A DNA stretch of 32,132 bases from Candidatus Marinimicrobia bacterium CG08_land_8_20_14_0_20_45_22. GTDB taxonomy: Bacteria > Fidelibacterota > UBA2242. The notes below the pieces were generated by a model. That model had not been told where the DNA came from, did not search any database, and worked only from the letters and a program-made list of their open reading frames with translations. Each line of letters starts with the position of its first letter. Positions within the stretch are counted from its first letter, which is position 1. The translations under genes and the position numbers were made by a program. Location: positions 1-32,132 of the forward strand of contig PEYN01000072.1 in assembly GCA_002774355.1 (NCBI GenBank), given 5' to 3'. Positions 7,744 through 15,890 of this stretch are shown piece after piece.

Positions 7744-9240
7744 ATGCTAATTGAGACACAAGCCAGAAAACACGAACAAACGTATTCAGATGAGCATCGG
7801 AAACTATTTGGAGCGCACTACACTCCCGATTCTATATTGGATTATATCGTCCGCCGTTCTCTTCGTCCTTTGTTAGTATCTTCCGATAGTCTTCAGGACA
7901 TCAGGGTATTGGATCTGGCTTGTGGGTCGTGACTTTTCCTACTCAAAGCGTTTGACATCCTAGCTGATTATTGGCGTGATACTTCCGGAAACTTTGGAAG
8001 AGAAGAAGCCAAGTACATCATAGAAAACTCACTCTATGGCATCGATATAGACGAACGAGCGGTAATGGAAACAAGAAAGCATCTTCTTGAAAAAGCATCT
8101 TTGTCTGAATCTGAAGTCCCTCAGATAACGAGCAATATTATTAGTGGCGATGCTCTTGCCTTAAAAAGCCCTCCCCTTCAGCTTGATCTGGAATACCACG
8201 CGAACAATGATACTAAAGTATCCCAATTTGCCAAACATTCGTTTCACTGTATTGTTGGCAATCCACCTTATATCAGAATCCAGAATACTTCTGCGGAAAA
8301 ACGTGATTACTATACCTCAGCCTATCTGACAGCCTCCGGACGATTTGATATTTCAACCTTATTTATTGAATTGGCTGAACACCTTCTTAAAGATCAAGGT
8401 CGATTGGGTTTTATTGTATCAAATAAAATCCTAAGTACGTCGAGTGCAAAGCGATTGAGATCGTTTTTGATAAGCAACTTCGCTATTGAAGAGATTGTTG
8501 ACCTGTCAGACACCAAGCTCTTTGACGCGGCTGTGCTGCCAATGATTCTCATAACGACACACACGCAGAAAAATAACAATAACATTGCTTATTCCTCAAT
8601 CACAGAATCAAATAATCATATTGAAAACGCTATTCATACGGATGACATATTGGGATTGATAACAGAATCTCATATCCCATTTGAGGCAAACATCGAAATT
8701 ACACAACGGATATTCCAAGTCCAGCGTTTCTATACCAATACACCATCAGCTCGGGCAAATGTATGGACATTCCACAACGAGCGAGAGAATAGGCTACTCT
8801 CAATGCTGAGACGCAATTCCGCCTGTACATTAGGTGAGATTTCTGAAAAGATAAGCGTTGGTTTGAAAACTACCGCCGATCAGATATTCATTAAGCCTAT
8901 GACCCAAAATTTCATTAAGCAAAAAGGCTTCGAACCTGATGTTATCTTTCCCTTATTCGAAAGTCATAACATTGGACGTTGGAGATACTCTTGGAATGCG
9001 CGGCGTGATTTATATGTCCTATACCCGCATGCCGAGCAAGGTGGCAAAGTCGTCCCCATTAACCTTGAGGCTTATCCTCGTGTTAAAAAGTACCTCGAGG
9101 CTAATAAAACGCTATTAGAGGCGAGAACATATCTTGCTAAGAGTGACCGCCGGTGGTATGAAATATGGGTGCATCAATCACCGTCTGATTTTCGCCTGTT
9201 TTTTCCAAAGAATAAATTCCGTATCTTTGTTCTTGGGTAA
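7744..9240 (+). pseudogene. N6-adenine DNA methyltransferase (Eco57I/TaqI type), disrupted
   Basis: One frame carries the landmarks of a type IIG-like adenine methyltransferase: motif X (FGAHYTPDSILDY), motif I (LDLACGS-stop-LFLLKAFD), motif IV (GNPPYIRI near codon 173) and the start of a TaqI-type specificity domain (WYEIWVHQSPSDF). The methyl donor would be S-adenosylmethionine. Codon 63 (7930-7932) is TGA exactly where the second Gly of motif I belongs (GGA to TGA), so the gene yields a 62-residue peptide unless translation restarts at ATG 8065, which would lack motif I. The 3' end is also lost: after about 9198 the homology stops and the sequence becomes the reverse strand of an IS30 transposase. 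No partner nuclease is present. It is a dead restriction-modification remnant. Confidence 0.85.
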
Positions 9241-9361
9241 GCTGTTTGTATGAATCCATTTGTGCTCCTCTCGTCCCGACTTATCGGGGCAGGCCAAATG
9301 GTACGGCAGCTTGCCCGCTTTTCCAAGTCCTTCTCGAGTTGCACTTATTAGTTGAATCCAC
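9182..9361 (-). mobile_element. IS30-family insertion sequence remnant (5' end of transposase)
   Basis: On the minus strand, an ATG at 9259 preceded by GAGAGGAG opens a frame reading MDSYKQLTQEQRYGIYSLE and then KTGENQT. This matches the N-terminus of IS30 transposases (KQLTQEQRYQIYxLxKAGxSQ). Homology stops near 9182, where the sequence becomes the methyltransferase gene. Upstream of the ATG are a CCCGA-CTTA-TCGGG hairpin (9275-9288) and, near 9335-9361, a GTGGATTCAAC-like stretch that could be the element's terminal repeat. Only about 26 codons of some 300-400 remain, so the element is dead. The outer boundary is uncertain. Confidence 0.7.
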
Positions 9362-9434
9362 GCATTATTAACTTCTTGAATTTAACTTTTATTGTAATCT
9401 ACTGAATACCAGTCGATAATAGCATTTTTAGCAG

Positions 9435-9617
9435 CTATTTTTTTCCTTTAAGCCCCAATTTCCGGAAAGATGCCGCGTCGCCGGTGTAGGGAATCTTCAG
9501 AGCATCGGCGCCCAATTCGACCGCTATACAGGCAACGGCAATCAGAGCATCAGCCGTTTTATCGGCAGGAATTTGCTTGCCAACGACCATTGGTTCGATA
9601 ATAACCGGCAGGCCGAT
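9435..9617 (-). pseudogene. Class I aldolase (DeoC/LacD/Fba-like) internal fragment
   Basis: Minus-strand codons from about 9614 downward read GLPVIIEPMVVGKQIP, then KTADALIAVACIAVELGAD and ALKIPYTGD. This is a core segment of the DeoC/LacD/archaeal-type aldolase superfamily: the Glu of IIEPM and the Lys of ALKIPYTGD sit on barrel strands, the latter being the usual Schiff-base position. Both ends are missing. After SFRK the frame runs into unrelated residues and stops at 9435, and before GLPV the sequence is the sense strand of an S41 protease gene. About 58 residues of roughly 270 remain, so it cannot be an active enzyme. Confidence 0.7.
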
Positions 9618-10697
9618 TTCGATGTTAAAATTGTCCGTGATGAAATTCCGCTCTACAGCGTTTCGGCGGCTTTTATGCTGGATGACAGCACCGGCTATAT
9701 CTTCCTGAATCGCTTTAGTGGGACAACCAGCACAGAAGTCGAGCAAGCTCTAAGAAGACTATCCGGCGAAGGTATGCAACGTCTGATCTTCGATCTGCGC
9801 GGCAACAGCGGCGGATTTCTCGAACAGGCCGTCGAAATCACCGATAAATTCATCGGCGGGCGACAGAAAATCGTCTACACCCAGGGCCGGATTTCCAGTG
9901 CCAACGAGGAGTTTTATTCTGGTCACGCCGAACCGTACGAAAACATCCCACTGGTTATTTTGATCAATCGCGGTTCCGCCAGCGCCAGTGAGATCGTCGC
10001 CGGTGCTGTTCAGGATCTTGATCGCGGCATCATTGTCGGCGAAACCAGTTTCGGCAAGGGTTTGGTACAGCGCCAGTATCCTCTGCGGGACGGCTCGGCT
10101 GTGCGGGTAACAGTAGCGCGCTATTACACTCCCAGCGGCCGGCTGATCCAGCGGCCTTACGACGGCAAAATCGAGGATTATTACGATACATTCAGCGAAG
10201 ATAACCGCGACTCTCTTTTGGCAGTCAAAGATTCGCTCGAAAATCGTCCGTTATTCAAGACAACGAGCGGACGGACAGTTTACGGCGGCGGAGGAATTAC
10301 ACCGGATTACGCCGTTAAATACGATCGGGTTCTGAATAAAGAAACTTATAAACTCCTTGGTCACTCTTCGCGGGTCATCTTCGAATACGCGGCGGATTAT
10401 GTGAAAAAGAATAAGGACCTGGCCAAAGATCGGAAGAATTTTTACCGCAAATACGAAGTAAGCAATAAAGACTTTGAGGCCTTTAAGAAGGCGGCCAAGG
10501 GAAAAATCAGCGATCTGGATCTGACTCAAATCGAAAAAGACAAGGAGTACCTGAAAATCCTAATCAAGGCCGAAATCGCGCGCAGCTATTGGGGCTATGA
10601 TGAATACTACCGGATTTTGCGCCTGTCCGATAATCAGGTTTCGGCCGGCACTAAGTATTTAAGCGAAGCCCGTCAAATACTCCAAACCAGTCGCTAA
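9573..10697 (+). pseudogene. S41-family C-terminal processing protease, N-terminally truncated
   Basis: The frame encodes 374 residues. S41 homology starts near residue 16 (base about 9618): VKIVRDEIPLYSV, then DLRGNSGGFLEQ, the catalytic-serine region GSASASEI (residues 134-141) and the catalytic-lysine region FGKGLVQ (Lys162). In the family a signal peptide, helical domain and PDZ domain precede this core; all are missing, because upstream sequence is a reverse-strand aldolase fragment. The ATG at 9573 lies in that fragment and is not a natural start. The C-terminus appears complete, with an added helical tail of about 100 residues. Intact members cut proteins in the periplasm at their C-termini. 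Without a signal peptide this product should not reach the periplasm. Confidence 0.8.
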
Positions 10698-10705
10698 ACA
10701 ATATC

Positions 10706-10851
10706 TTTACCGGTAAATACAGAACCTCTCCCAAAAGATTACCTAATAAATTGATAAAGTTCTGATTAATCAGGGTGTTTTAGTATAACAAGCGGCCCTG
10801 GACATTTCTCTGAAAATATAAGCGAACTTCGACACGAGGCATTTACCGGTA
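10706..10851. promoter_or_regulatory. Repeated TTTACCGGTA palindrome upstream of the UroD-family gene
   Basis: TTTACCGGTAAA at 10706-10717 is a perfect 12-base palindrome, and TTTACCGGTA recurs at 10842-10851. A second perfect palindrome, CTGATTAATCAG, lies between them at 10762-10773. Even palindromes with a central CG are the usual shape of LacI-family operators. The second copy is 43 bases before the ATG at 10894. No LacI-family gene is in the window. The stretch 10698-10893 holds no gene. Confidence 0.35.
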
Positions 10852-10893
10852 GCGTTTATTTCAACTATAAATGTAAATTTTGCTATCAAGAAT

Positions 10894-12153
10894 ATGAAAG
10901 ATTATTCTATGACATCAAGAGAACGGGTTTTGGCGACGCTGAATCATGAACCGGTGGATCGGATTCCGGTCGATTTCGGCGGTCATCGTTCATCTGGCAT
11001 CTTGGCGATAGCTTACGCCCGCCTGAAAAAATATCTCGGCATTCGCGCGGGTAATATCTATGTGTACGATTTGCCCCAGCAACTGGCAATCGTCGAACCG
11101 GCCGTTTTGGACGAACTCGGCATTGACATAATCGAAATGGGACGCGGCTTCCTGACCGACGACCGCGAATGGAAAGACTGGGTACTGTCGGACGGCACAC
11201 CCTGTAAGATTCCAAATTACGTTCGTGTCGAGGAACGCGCCGGCGACTGGTATCTTCTGGCTATTGACGGCCGCGAGCTGGCCGTACGTAGGCACGGCAA
11301 TCCTTTCATGGAGCAAATTCATTTTCCAATGGCTGGCCGCGACTTCGAGCACGAATCGTTCGACGATCTCGAGGAACAACTCAATTACACAGTGTGGAAC
11401 GGCGCGGCGACTCCCGATGCCAGCTTTCCGCTCGATGGAAACGGCCTGCAGAAACTCGCCGACGGCGCCAGAAATTTGCGCAATTCGACCGACCGCGCCA
11501 TCGTCGGACTTTTCGATGGAAGCCTATTCGAGATTCCGCAAAATCTCTTCCGGATGGAAAATTATTTTACTTACCTGGCGCTTTACCCGGAAGCCGTCCT
11601 GCGCCTGACCGAAAAATTATACGCCATTCACCTGCAGAAATTGGAAAAATGGCTGACCGCGGTCGGGCCTTATATCGATGTAATTTTATTCAGCGACGAC
11701 TTTGGCACCCAGACCGGATTGTTTATCTCAAGGAACATGTTGCGCAAATTTTTCAAACCTTTTCAGCGCAGGCTCTTTAAGCGCGCCAGAGACTTGGCCG
11801 ACGTAAAAATCATGCTCCACTCCTGCGGCGCTATCGAGCCTCTGCTTGACGATCTGATCGAGGCCGGTGTGGATGCCATTAATCCGGTGCAGATTTCCAG
11901 CGCCGGCATGGACCCGACCCTGCTGAAAGCCAAATATGGACAGCGGATTTGCTTCTGGGGCGGCGGCTGCGATCCACATCGGATTCTACCCCAATCAACT
12001 CCGCAGGAAGTCGCCGAACATGTCCGTCAACAGGTTGCCATTATGCGCCGGGGCGGCGGATTTGTCTTTCAGCAGACGCACAATATTATGCCCGACGCAC
12101 GCCCCGAAAATATCGTCGCCATGTTCCGGGCAGTAAACCCAGTCAGCGGCTGA
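10894..12153 (+). CDS. Uroporphyrinogen decarboxylase (UroD/MtaA)-family protein
   Basis: A 419-residue cytoplasmic protein, the only intact gene in the decayed middle region. It opens with MTSRERVLATLNHEPVDRIP, the standard start of the UroD/MtaA superfamily, and keeps the C-terminal landmarks MLHSCGAIEPLLDDLIEAG, INPVQISSAGMD and WGGGCDPHRILP. HSCG is the His/Cys site that holds zinc in methylcobamide:CoM methyltransferases. True UroD proteins are shorter, about 350 residues, and this divergent branch more likely serves corrinoid-dependent methyl transfer. A corrinoid-protein fragment 290 bases away on the other strand fits that view. The start may be ATG 10894 or ATG 10909; neither has a strong ribosome site, and the family motif begins at 10909. 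The substrate is unknown. Confidence 0.85.
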   Translation: MKDYSMTSRERVLATLNHEPVDRIPVDFGGHRSSGILAIAYARLKKYLGIRAGNIYVYDLPQQLAIVEPAVLDELGIDIIEMGRGFLTDDREWKDWVLSDGTPCKIPNYVRVEERAGDWYLLAIDGRELAVRRHGNPFMEQIHFPMAGRDFEHESFDDLEEQLNYTVWNGAATPDASFPLDGNGLQKLADGARNLRNSTDRAIVGLFDGSLFEIPQNLFRMENYFTYLALYPEAVLRLTEKLYAIHLQKLEKWLTAVGPYIDVILFSDDFGTQTGLFISRNMLRKFFKPFQRRLFKRARDLADVKIMLHSCGAIEPLLDDLIEAGVDAINPVQISSAGMDPTLLKAKYGQRICFWGGGCDPHRILPQSTPQEVAEHVRQQVAIMRRGGGFVFQQTHNIMPDARPENIVAMFRAVNPVSG

Positions 12154-12357
12154 AACTGCTGATCAAATGTATCAGATTATCAACCGTATCTCATTTAACC
12201 TAGAATTCGAGATGCAAAAGTTTGCTAAGGTAAGGGTAAGTTTATAACGGCTTAGGAATAAGGTCGACCATAAACATTAATTATCCTATTGTCAAGTTCA
12301 GATTTTTCATTACTTTTTATTTTTCGCATCACTAAGCATTTTCTTACCGTTGCTTTC

Positions 12358-12428
12358 CCTCTGGCGTTGCACTTTTTAAAGTCTATAGCCAGAGGCAGAA
12401 AACTCGCGCCCGTGATCTCGCAGAGATC
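12358..12428. other. Two inverted repeats between convergent genes
   Basis: CCTCTGGC (12358-12365) pairs with GCCAGAGG (12388-12395) around a 22-base loop, and GATCTC-GCA-GAGATC forms a tight hairpin at 12414-12428. They lie between the 3' ends of the UroD-family gene and the corrinoid fragment, where bidirectional termination would be expected, but neither has a convincing T-run. I see no gene in 12154-12438. Confidence 0.4.
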
Positions 12429-12438
12429 TTGGCAATTT

Positions 12439-12810
12439 CTATGTGACCGCTCCGCTCAGCCGCTCCACGATCCGAACAGCCTCATTGGCATCCTGACCGT
12501 AGCCATGGGCGCCGATTGAATCGGCGTAATTCTGGGTAACCGGCGCACCACCAATGACTACCCTCACAGTAGGATTGTTTTTATAATGCTCGACGACTTC
12601 CTTCATGTATAACATGGTCGTGGTCAAAAGCGCACTGCACATTATGATATCTATACCAGATCTTACAGCCTCATCGTATTTTTCCACACTGCAGTTCGTG
12701 CCGAGATCCATGACCTCATAACCGGCACCTTTCAGCATAATGACGACTAAGTTCTTGCCGATGTCATGCAGGTCGCCCTTGACAGTGCCGACTGCGACTT
12801 TGCCATTCTG
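12439..12810 (-). pseudogene. Corrinoid (B12-binding) methyltransferase partner protein, N-terminally truncated
   Basis: The minus strand reads QNGKVAVGTVKGDLHDIGKN, then MLKGAGYEVMDLGTN, VIGGAPVTQNYADSIGA and GYGQDANEAVRIVERL. DLHDIGK is the DxHxxG motif whose His coordinates cobalt, and GYGxDA is the usual C-terminal mark. These are MtaC/MtbC/MttC-type corrinoid proteins, which carry the methyl group between a substrate methyltransferase and an acceptor. About 124 residues remain of roughly 210. The N-terminal helical cap is missing, and at about 12810 the sequence becomes a GltS-like transporter in another frame. An internal ATG at 12738 exists but would exclude the His motif. The fragment could have partnered the nearby UroD-family proteins. 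Confidence 0.8.
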
Positions 12811-13304
12811 CCCCCTTCAAAGCCGAATTTTTCCCAGTCGGCGCCGATCGTAAAAGCCTGCCCCGGCCCCATCCCAAAGCCCATCGGAAGCAGCAATCCC
12901 AGTCCCGCAAATAAATCCGGCCGCACCGTATAGATAAATACAAAACAGACCAGCAGGCCTATAATGCCCTGAATGATATAGATGGACAACATACTCAGTG
13001 AAAAACTGAGCGGACCCTTGCCCCACGAATTTTTCTCTCCGTGTAAACCAATAGATACAAACGTCAACGCCAACAGATGGTAGACATACAATCCCATTCT
13101 TTCTTCGGAAATCGGGATAATATTCAATATCTGAGTTCCCAGGATCAAACCAAGGAATCCAGCGATCAGGTTGTTTGGCACTAAATATTTCTGGAAGAAC
13201 AAGCCATAACGCCGGAAGACCGTTCCGGCGATTAAAAAAACACTCATAAAAGAAAAATCAAGCACAATGTCCTTGAAATTCAGATTAAAATTCCACAGTT
13301 CCAT
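12811..13304 (-). pseudogene. Sodium/glutamate symporter (GltS-like), C-terminally truncated
   Basis: The minus-strand frame starts at ATG 13304 with AAGGGG upstream and encodes about 165 genuine residues. Several hydrophobic helices are visible (FSFMSVFLIAGTVF, LIAGFLGLILG, SIYIIQGIIGLLVCFVFIY), followed by LLPMGFGMGPGQAFTIGADW. Gly-rich GFGMGPGQA next to an acidic/aromatic patch is typical of GltS-type sodium-coupled transporters. After GFEGG the frame passes into corrinoid-protein sequence out of frame and stops at 12747. Intact relatives have about 400 or more residues, so more than half is gone. It starts ten bases after the preceding small gene, so the pair once formed an operon. Confidence 0.7.
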
Positions 13305-13313
13305 ACGATCCCC

Positions 13314-13625
13314 TTATGCGCTTATTGTTTTTAATAAATCTTCCGTTTCAATCGCCCGGTTTTTCACAAAGCCGGGGAAAAAAACAGCCGACTGCCAGTA
13401 AAATGTTCCGTACTTCAGAAACAATTTTTTGGTAATCGGAATATTAAACCTGCTAGGCTTGCTTGGTTTGATAATAACAGGCTCTAGGCGATTCGACCCT
13501 TCCCTGTTTTTTTCAGTTTGGCAATAGCTTTAGCGACTTCATCTTTGGAAATACCGGTTAAATCCACGATCTCGCCGGCTTGCGCTATTACGGCTAAAAT
13601 TTCGGTTTCATAATTAGACTTTCAT
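13314..13625 (-). pseudogene. Small gene, about 103 codons, with two frameshifts; helix-turn-helix-like N-terminus
   Basis: On the minus strand a ribosome site (GAGGAG) precedes ATG 13625, but that frame stops after MKV. A +1-shifted frame continues with SNYETEILAVIAQAGEIVD, then LTGISKDEVAKAIAKLKK, and stops at 13484. This part resembles a winged-helix module. A third frame picks up near 13490 with EPVIIKPSKPSRFNIPITKK, then LFLKYGTFYWQSAVFFPGF, and ends at 13314, ten bases before the GltS-like start. Restoring two indels would give one protein of about 103 residues. I do not recognise the family. Two separate broken genes are an alternative reading. Confidence 0.5.
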
Positions 13626-13664
13626 TATCTCCTCAGCTAATAAAAGGCCTTACCGAATTAACTG

Positions 13665-14489
13665 CTACGATTCGGTCGGAGGATTTGGCCGGTCTAAGGC
13701 TTCCGGGTCTTGCAAACGGCGCACCGTACCACGGGCTAGCACTCCGGCCTGATAACCATCCACGATCCGGTGATCGAAAGTTCCGGTCAGTGGCAACATA
13801 TCCCGGATTACGACCTGATCATTGACCACAACCGGTTTTTTCTCAATCTTACCAATCGTGATAACCGCTGGAAGTTTACCCATCAGAAAAAGGGCTACCA
13901 TGCCGATCTGTAAACCAAAAGTCCAGATATTGGTCAACATTATGCTGCCAAACGGATCGGGCGGTATTTTCAGGAACGGAAAAGAAAGCCCCATGTCGAA
14001 AATCCACCATTTGACGAACAGGAAAACCGGACGCCGAAAAGGCCAGGGTATGTTTCCAATGACATCCCGGGCTGCAAATGCGCCCTTTTCTTTCTCTCCA
14101 CCGCGTTTCCTTTCGACTTCCTGTCGGACGATTTCACAGATTTCACTCACAGCCAAATGCAGACATTTTTTCAGAACCAGACCAGTCATAGAACTGCCGG
14201 CAACGTTTACTGTGACGAATATATTGACATCTTCACGGGCGATAACATGACAGTGCCGAACGAAGCAATTCATTTCCGGAATATCTTCATAAAGAGTACG
14301 GGCAAGTGCGGCTGCAACAAAATGGGTTATGGTTACTCGTACCCCGGCCTGTCTCTTGGTTTCGATATACTTTAGAATTTCCGTTACGTCAATTTAATAC
14401 GTTCCGTAAATCCTACTGTCCTTGGGCGCTGCATAGGTTGCTATTGCCAGACAGCGCCAACTGGTTGTAAGGGCTTTTTTTTCTTTCAA
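13665..14489 (-). pseudogene. 2-oxoacid dehydrogenase E2-type acyltransferase domain protein, in-frame stop
   Basis: The minus strand encodes the catalytic domain of dihydrolipoamide acyltransferases: IDVTEILKYIETKRQAG, then THFVAAALARTLYEDIPEMN and LPLTGTFDHRIVDGYQAG. The last holds the catalytic DHRIVDG. The frame extends upstream through SWRCLAIATYAAPKDSRIYG, also E2-like, but a TAA at 14394-14396 interrupts it where Glu (GAA) would fit. A TTG at 14489 with AGGA upstream could be the original start, giving about 274 codons with no lipoyl domain. Domain-only E2 relatives with an internal hydrophobic stretch (IMLTNIWTFGLQIGMVALFL) occur in uncharacterised operons. Translation from ATG 14273 could still make a 202-residue C-terminal part. 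Confidence 0.65.
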
Positions 14490-14656
14490 ACAATCCTCGT
14501 CACTTCTACCCCAATTCGCTCTTAATTTGAAACACGGAGACAAAAAAGCGAGATTTATTTGACCTTTCTCCTCATGACAATCAATATAGAAAATGGGTAA
14601 TTGACTGTAGTTGCGCGACTTACGGACTAATGTCTAATCGGTAACGGTAAAATCTA

Positions 14657-15745
14657 TCAGAGGCGTTTTTGAGTGGTTGGATCGAAATAATGAATTTTGT
14701 CCATATCAATCCAAATCTGACAGCAGCCGTCTGAATCCGGCTGAATAATCTGGCCAGCCCGGCTGACGATCACAGTTTTACCGGTTGTAAAATAGGCAAT
14801 GACCTCGTTGCCAAGCGGCTCGGTCAGTTCCAGTTTCAATTTGATGGGAGCGCCCGCCGATGCGGTTTGAGCCAGATGAATATCTTCTGGCCGGATGCCC
14901 ATTACAATTTCCCGGCCGATAAATTCTTCCAATTGTTGAGGATGATCGGTAGGGATCTGAATTTGGCACTGGCCTTCGTCAAGCAGCAGACCGTTTTCCA
15001 TTTTTATGACACCATGTACAAAATTCATGCTGGGATTGCCGATAAAACCGGCTACGAATATATCGGCCGGTTTCCGATAGAGTTCCAGCGGTGAATCAAC
15101 CTGATATACGAGCCCGTCTTTCATGACGGAAATCCGGTCGCCCATCGTCATAGCTTCGACCTGGTCATGAGTGACATAAACCATCGTAATCTTTAGTTGC
15201 TGATGCAGTTTCTTGATTTCCGTCCGCATCTGGAGGCGCAGCTTGGCATCCAGATTCGATAGTGGTTCGTCAAATAAAAAAACTTTGGGATTGCGGACGA
15301 TGGCGCGGCCCAGGGCTACTCGCTGACTCTGACCTCCGGAGAGCTGCTTCGGCTTACGTTTTAAAAGGTTAGTTAATTCGAGAATTTCAGCGGTTTCTTT
15401 TACCCGCTTATCTATTTCACTTTTGGAGATATTGCGCAGTTTGAGACCAAACGCCATATTTTCATAGACCGTCATGTGCGGATAGAGCGCATAATTCTGA
15501 AACACCATGGCAATATCACGATCTTTTGGGGCAACATTATTGACTAATTTGCCATCAATATAAACTTCGCCTTCAGTGGCTTCCTCCAGGCCAGCGATTA
15601 TCCGCAGCGTCGTCGACTTACCGCACCCGGACGGACCGACCAGTACATAAAATTCGCCGTCATTGATGGTCAGGTTCAGGTTTTTAATAACGGTGGTTTC
15701 CTTGCCGAAAACCTTGGTCAGATTCTTTAGTTCAATATTTGCCAT
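14657..15745 (-). CDS. ABC transporter ATP-binding protein, MalK/UgpC type
   Basis: A 362-residue cytoplasmic ATPase that drives CUT1-type sugar importers. All core motifs are present: Walker A GPSGCGKST (37-45), Q-loop Gln83, signature LSGGQ (135-139), Walker B VFLFDE (155-160) and H-loop His193. A C-terminal TOBE/regulatory region (about 235-362) includes GIRPEDIHLA. The length is normal for the family. A ribosome site (AGGA) precedes the ATG. No permease genes lie beside it; the nearest set, at 25472-28630, has no ATPase of its own, so this is its likely motor. The gene is divergent from a UroD-family remnant, and the spacer contains an operator-like repeat also present before the GntR gene. 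Confidence 0.93.
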   Translation of the reverse strand: MANIELKNLTKVFGKETTVIKNLNLTINDGEFYVLVGPSGCGKSTTLRIIAGLEEATEGEVYIDGKLVNNVAPKDRDIAMVFQNYALYPHMTVYENMAFGLKLRNISKSEIDKRVKETAEILELTNLLKRKPKQLSGGQSQRVALGRAIVRNPKVFLFDEPLSNLDAKLRLQMRTEIKKLHQQLKITMVYVTHDQVEAMTMGDRISVMKDGLVYQVDSPLELYRKPADIFVAGFIGNPSMNFVHGVIKMENGLLLDEGQCQIQIPTDHPQQLEEFIGREIVMGIRPEDIHLAQTASAGAPIKLKLELTEPLGNEVIAYFTTGKTVIVSRAGQIIQPDSDGCCQIWIDMDKIHYFDPTTQKRL

Positions 15746-15846
15746 TTCAGTCCTATCACGGTTAAGCGGTTAATCCGGCAGCGACATGCAATTTATCAAT
15801 TTCTTCTTGATACTAAGCGGAAATTAATATAAACTTTTTACGTTCT

Positions 15847-15865
15847 AAAGTCAACAAATGACTTT
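15847..15865. promoter_or_regulatory. Operator-like inverted repeat AAAGTCA-N5-TGACTTT, copy 1
   Basis: A perfect 7-base inverted repeat with a 5-base spacer lies in the divergent region, about 100 bases before the ABC ATPase start and 26 before the UroD remnant. The same pattern, followed by ATGA, recurs at 16497-16515 before the GntR gene. Two matching dyads around one regulator gene suggest its binding sites. Confidence 0.6.
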
Positions 15866-15890
15866 ATGAATTTTATCAATTTAGTAAGCA

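Noticed and set aside
7930-7932. TGA in the methyltransferase as a reassigned codon for glycine (as in some candidate phyla) or as selenocysteine
   Set aside because: TGA is the normal stop of several intact genes here (for example at 3688, 12153, 17362 and 27785). The residue expected is Gly, not Cys, so a nonsense change or base error is simpler.
11394-11780. Long open frames overlapping the UroD-family gene on both strands
   Set aside because: They have no family-like motifs or ribosome sites and lie wholly inside a gene with a clear protein match.
14425-14485. GGCGCTG/CAGCGCC inverted repeat followed by a T-run, considered as a terminator or small RNA
   Set aside because: The arms are 20 bases apart and no plus-strand gene ends there. 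On the minus strand the region encodes the E2-like N-terminus, which explains it better.
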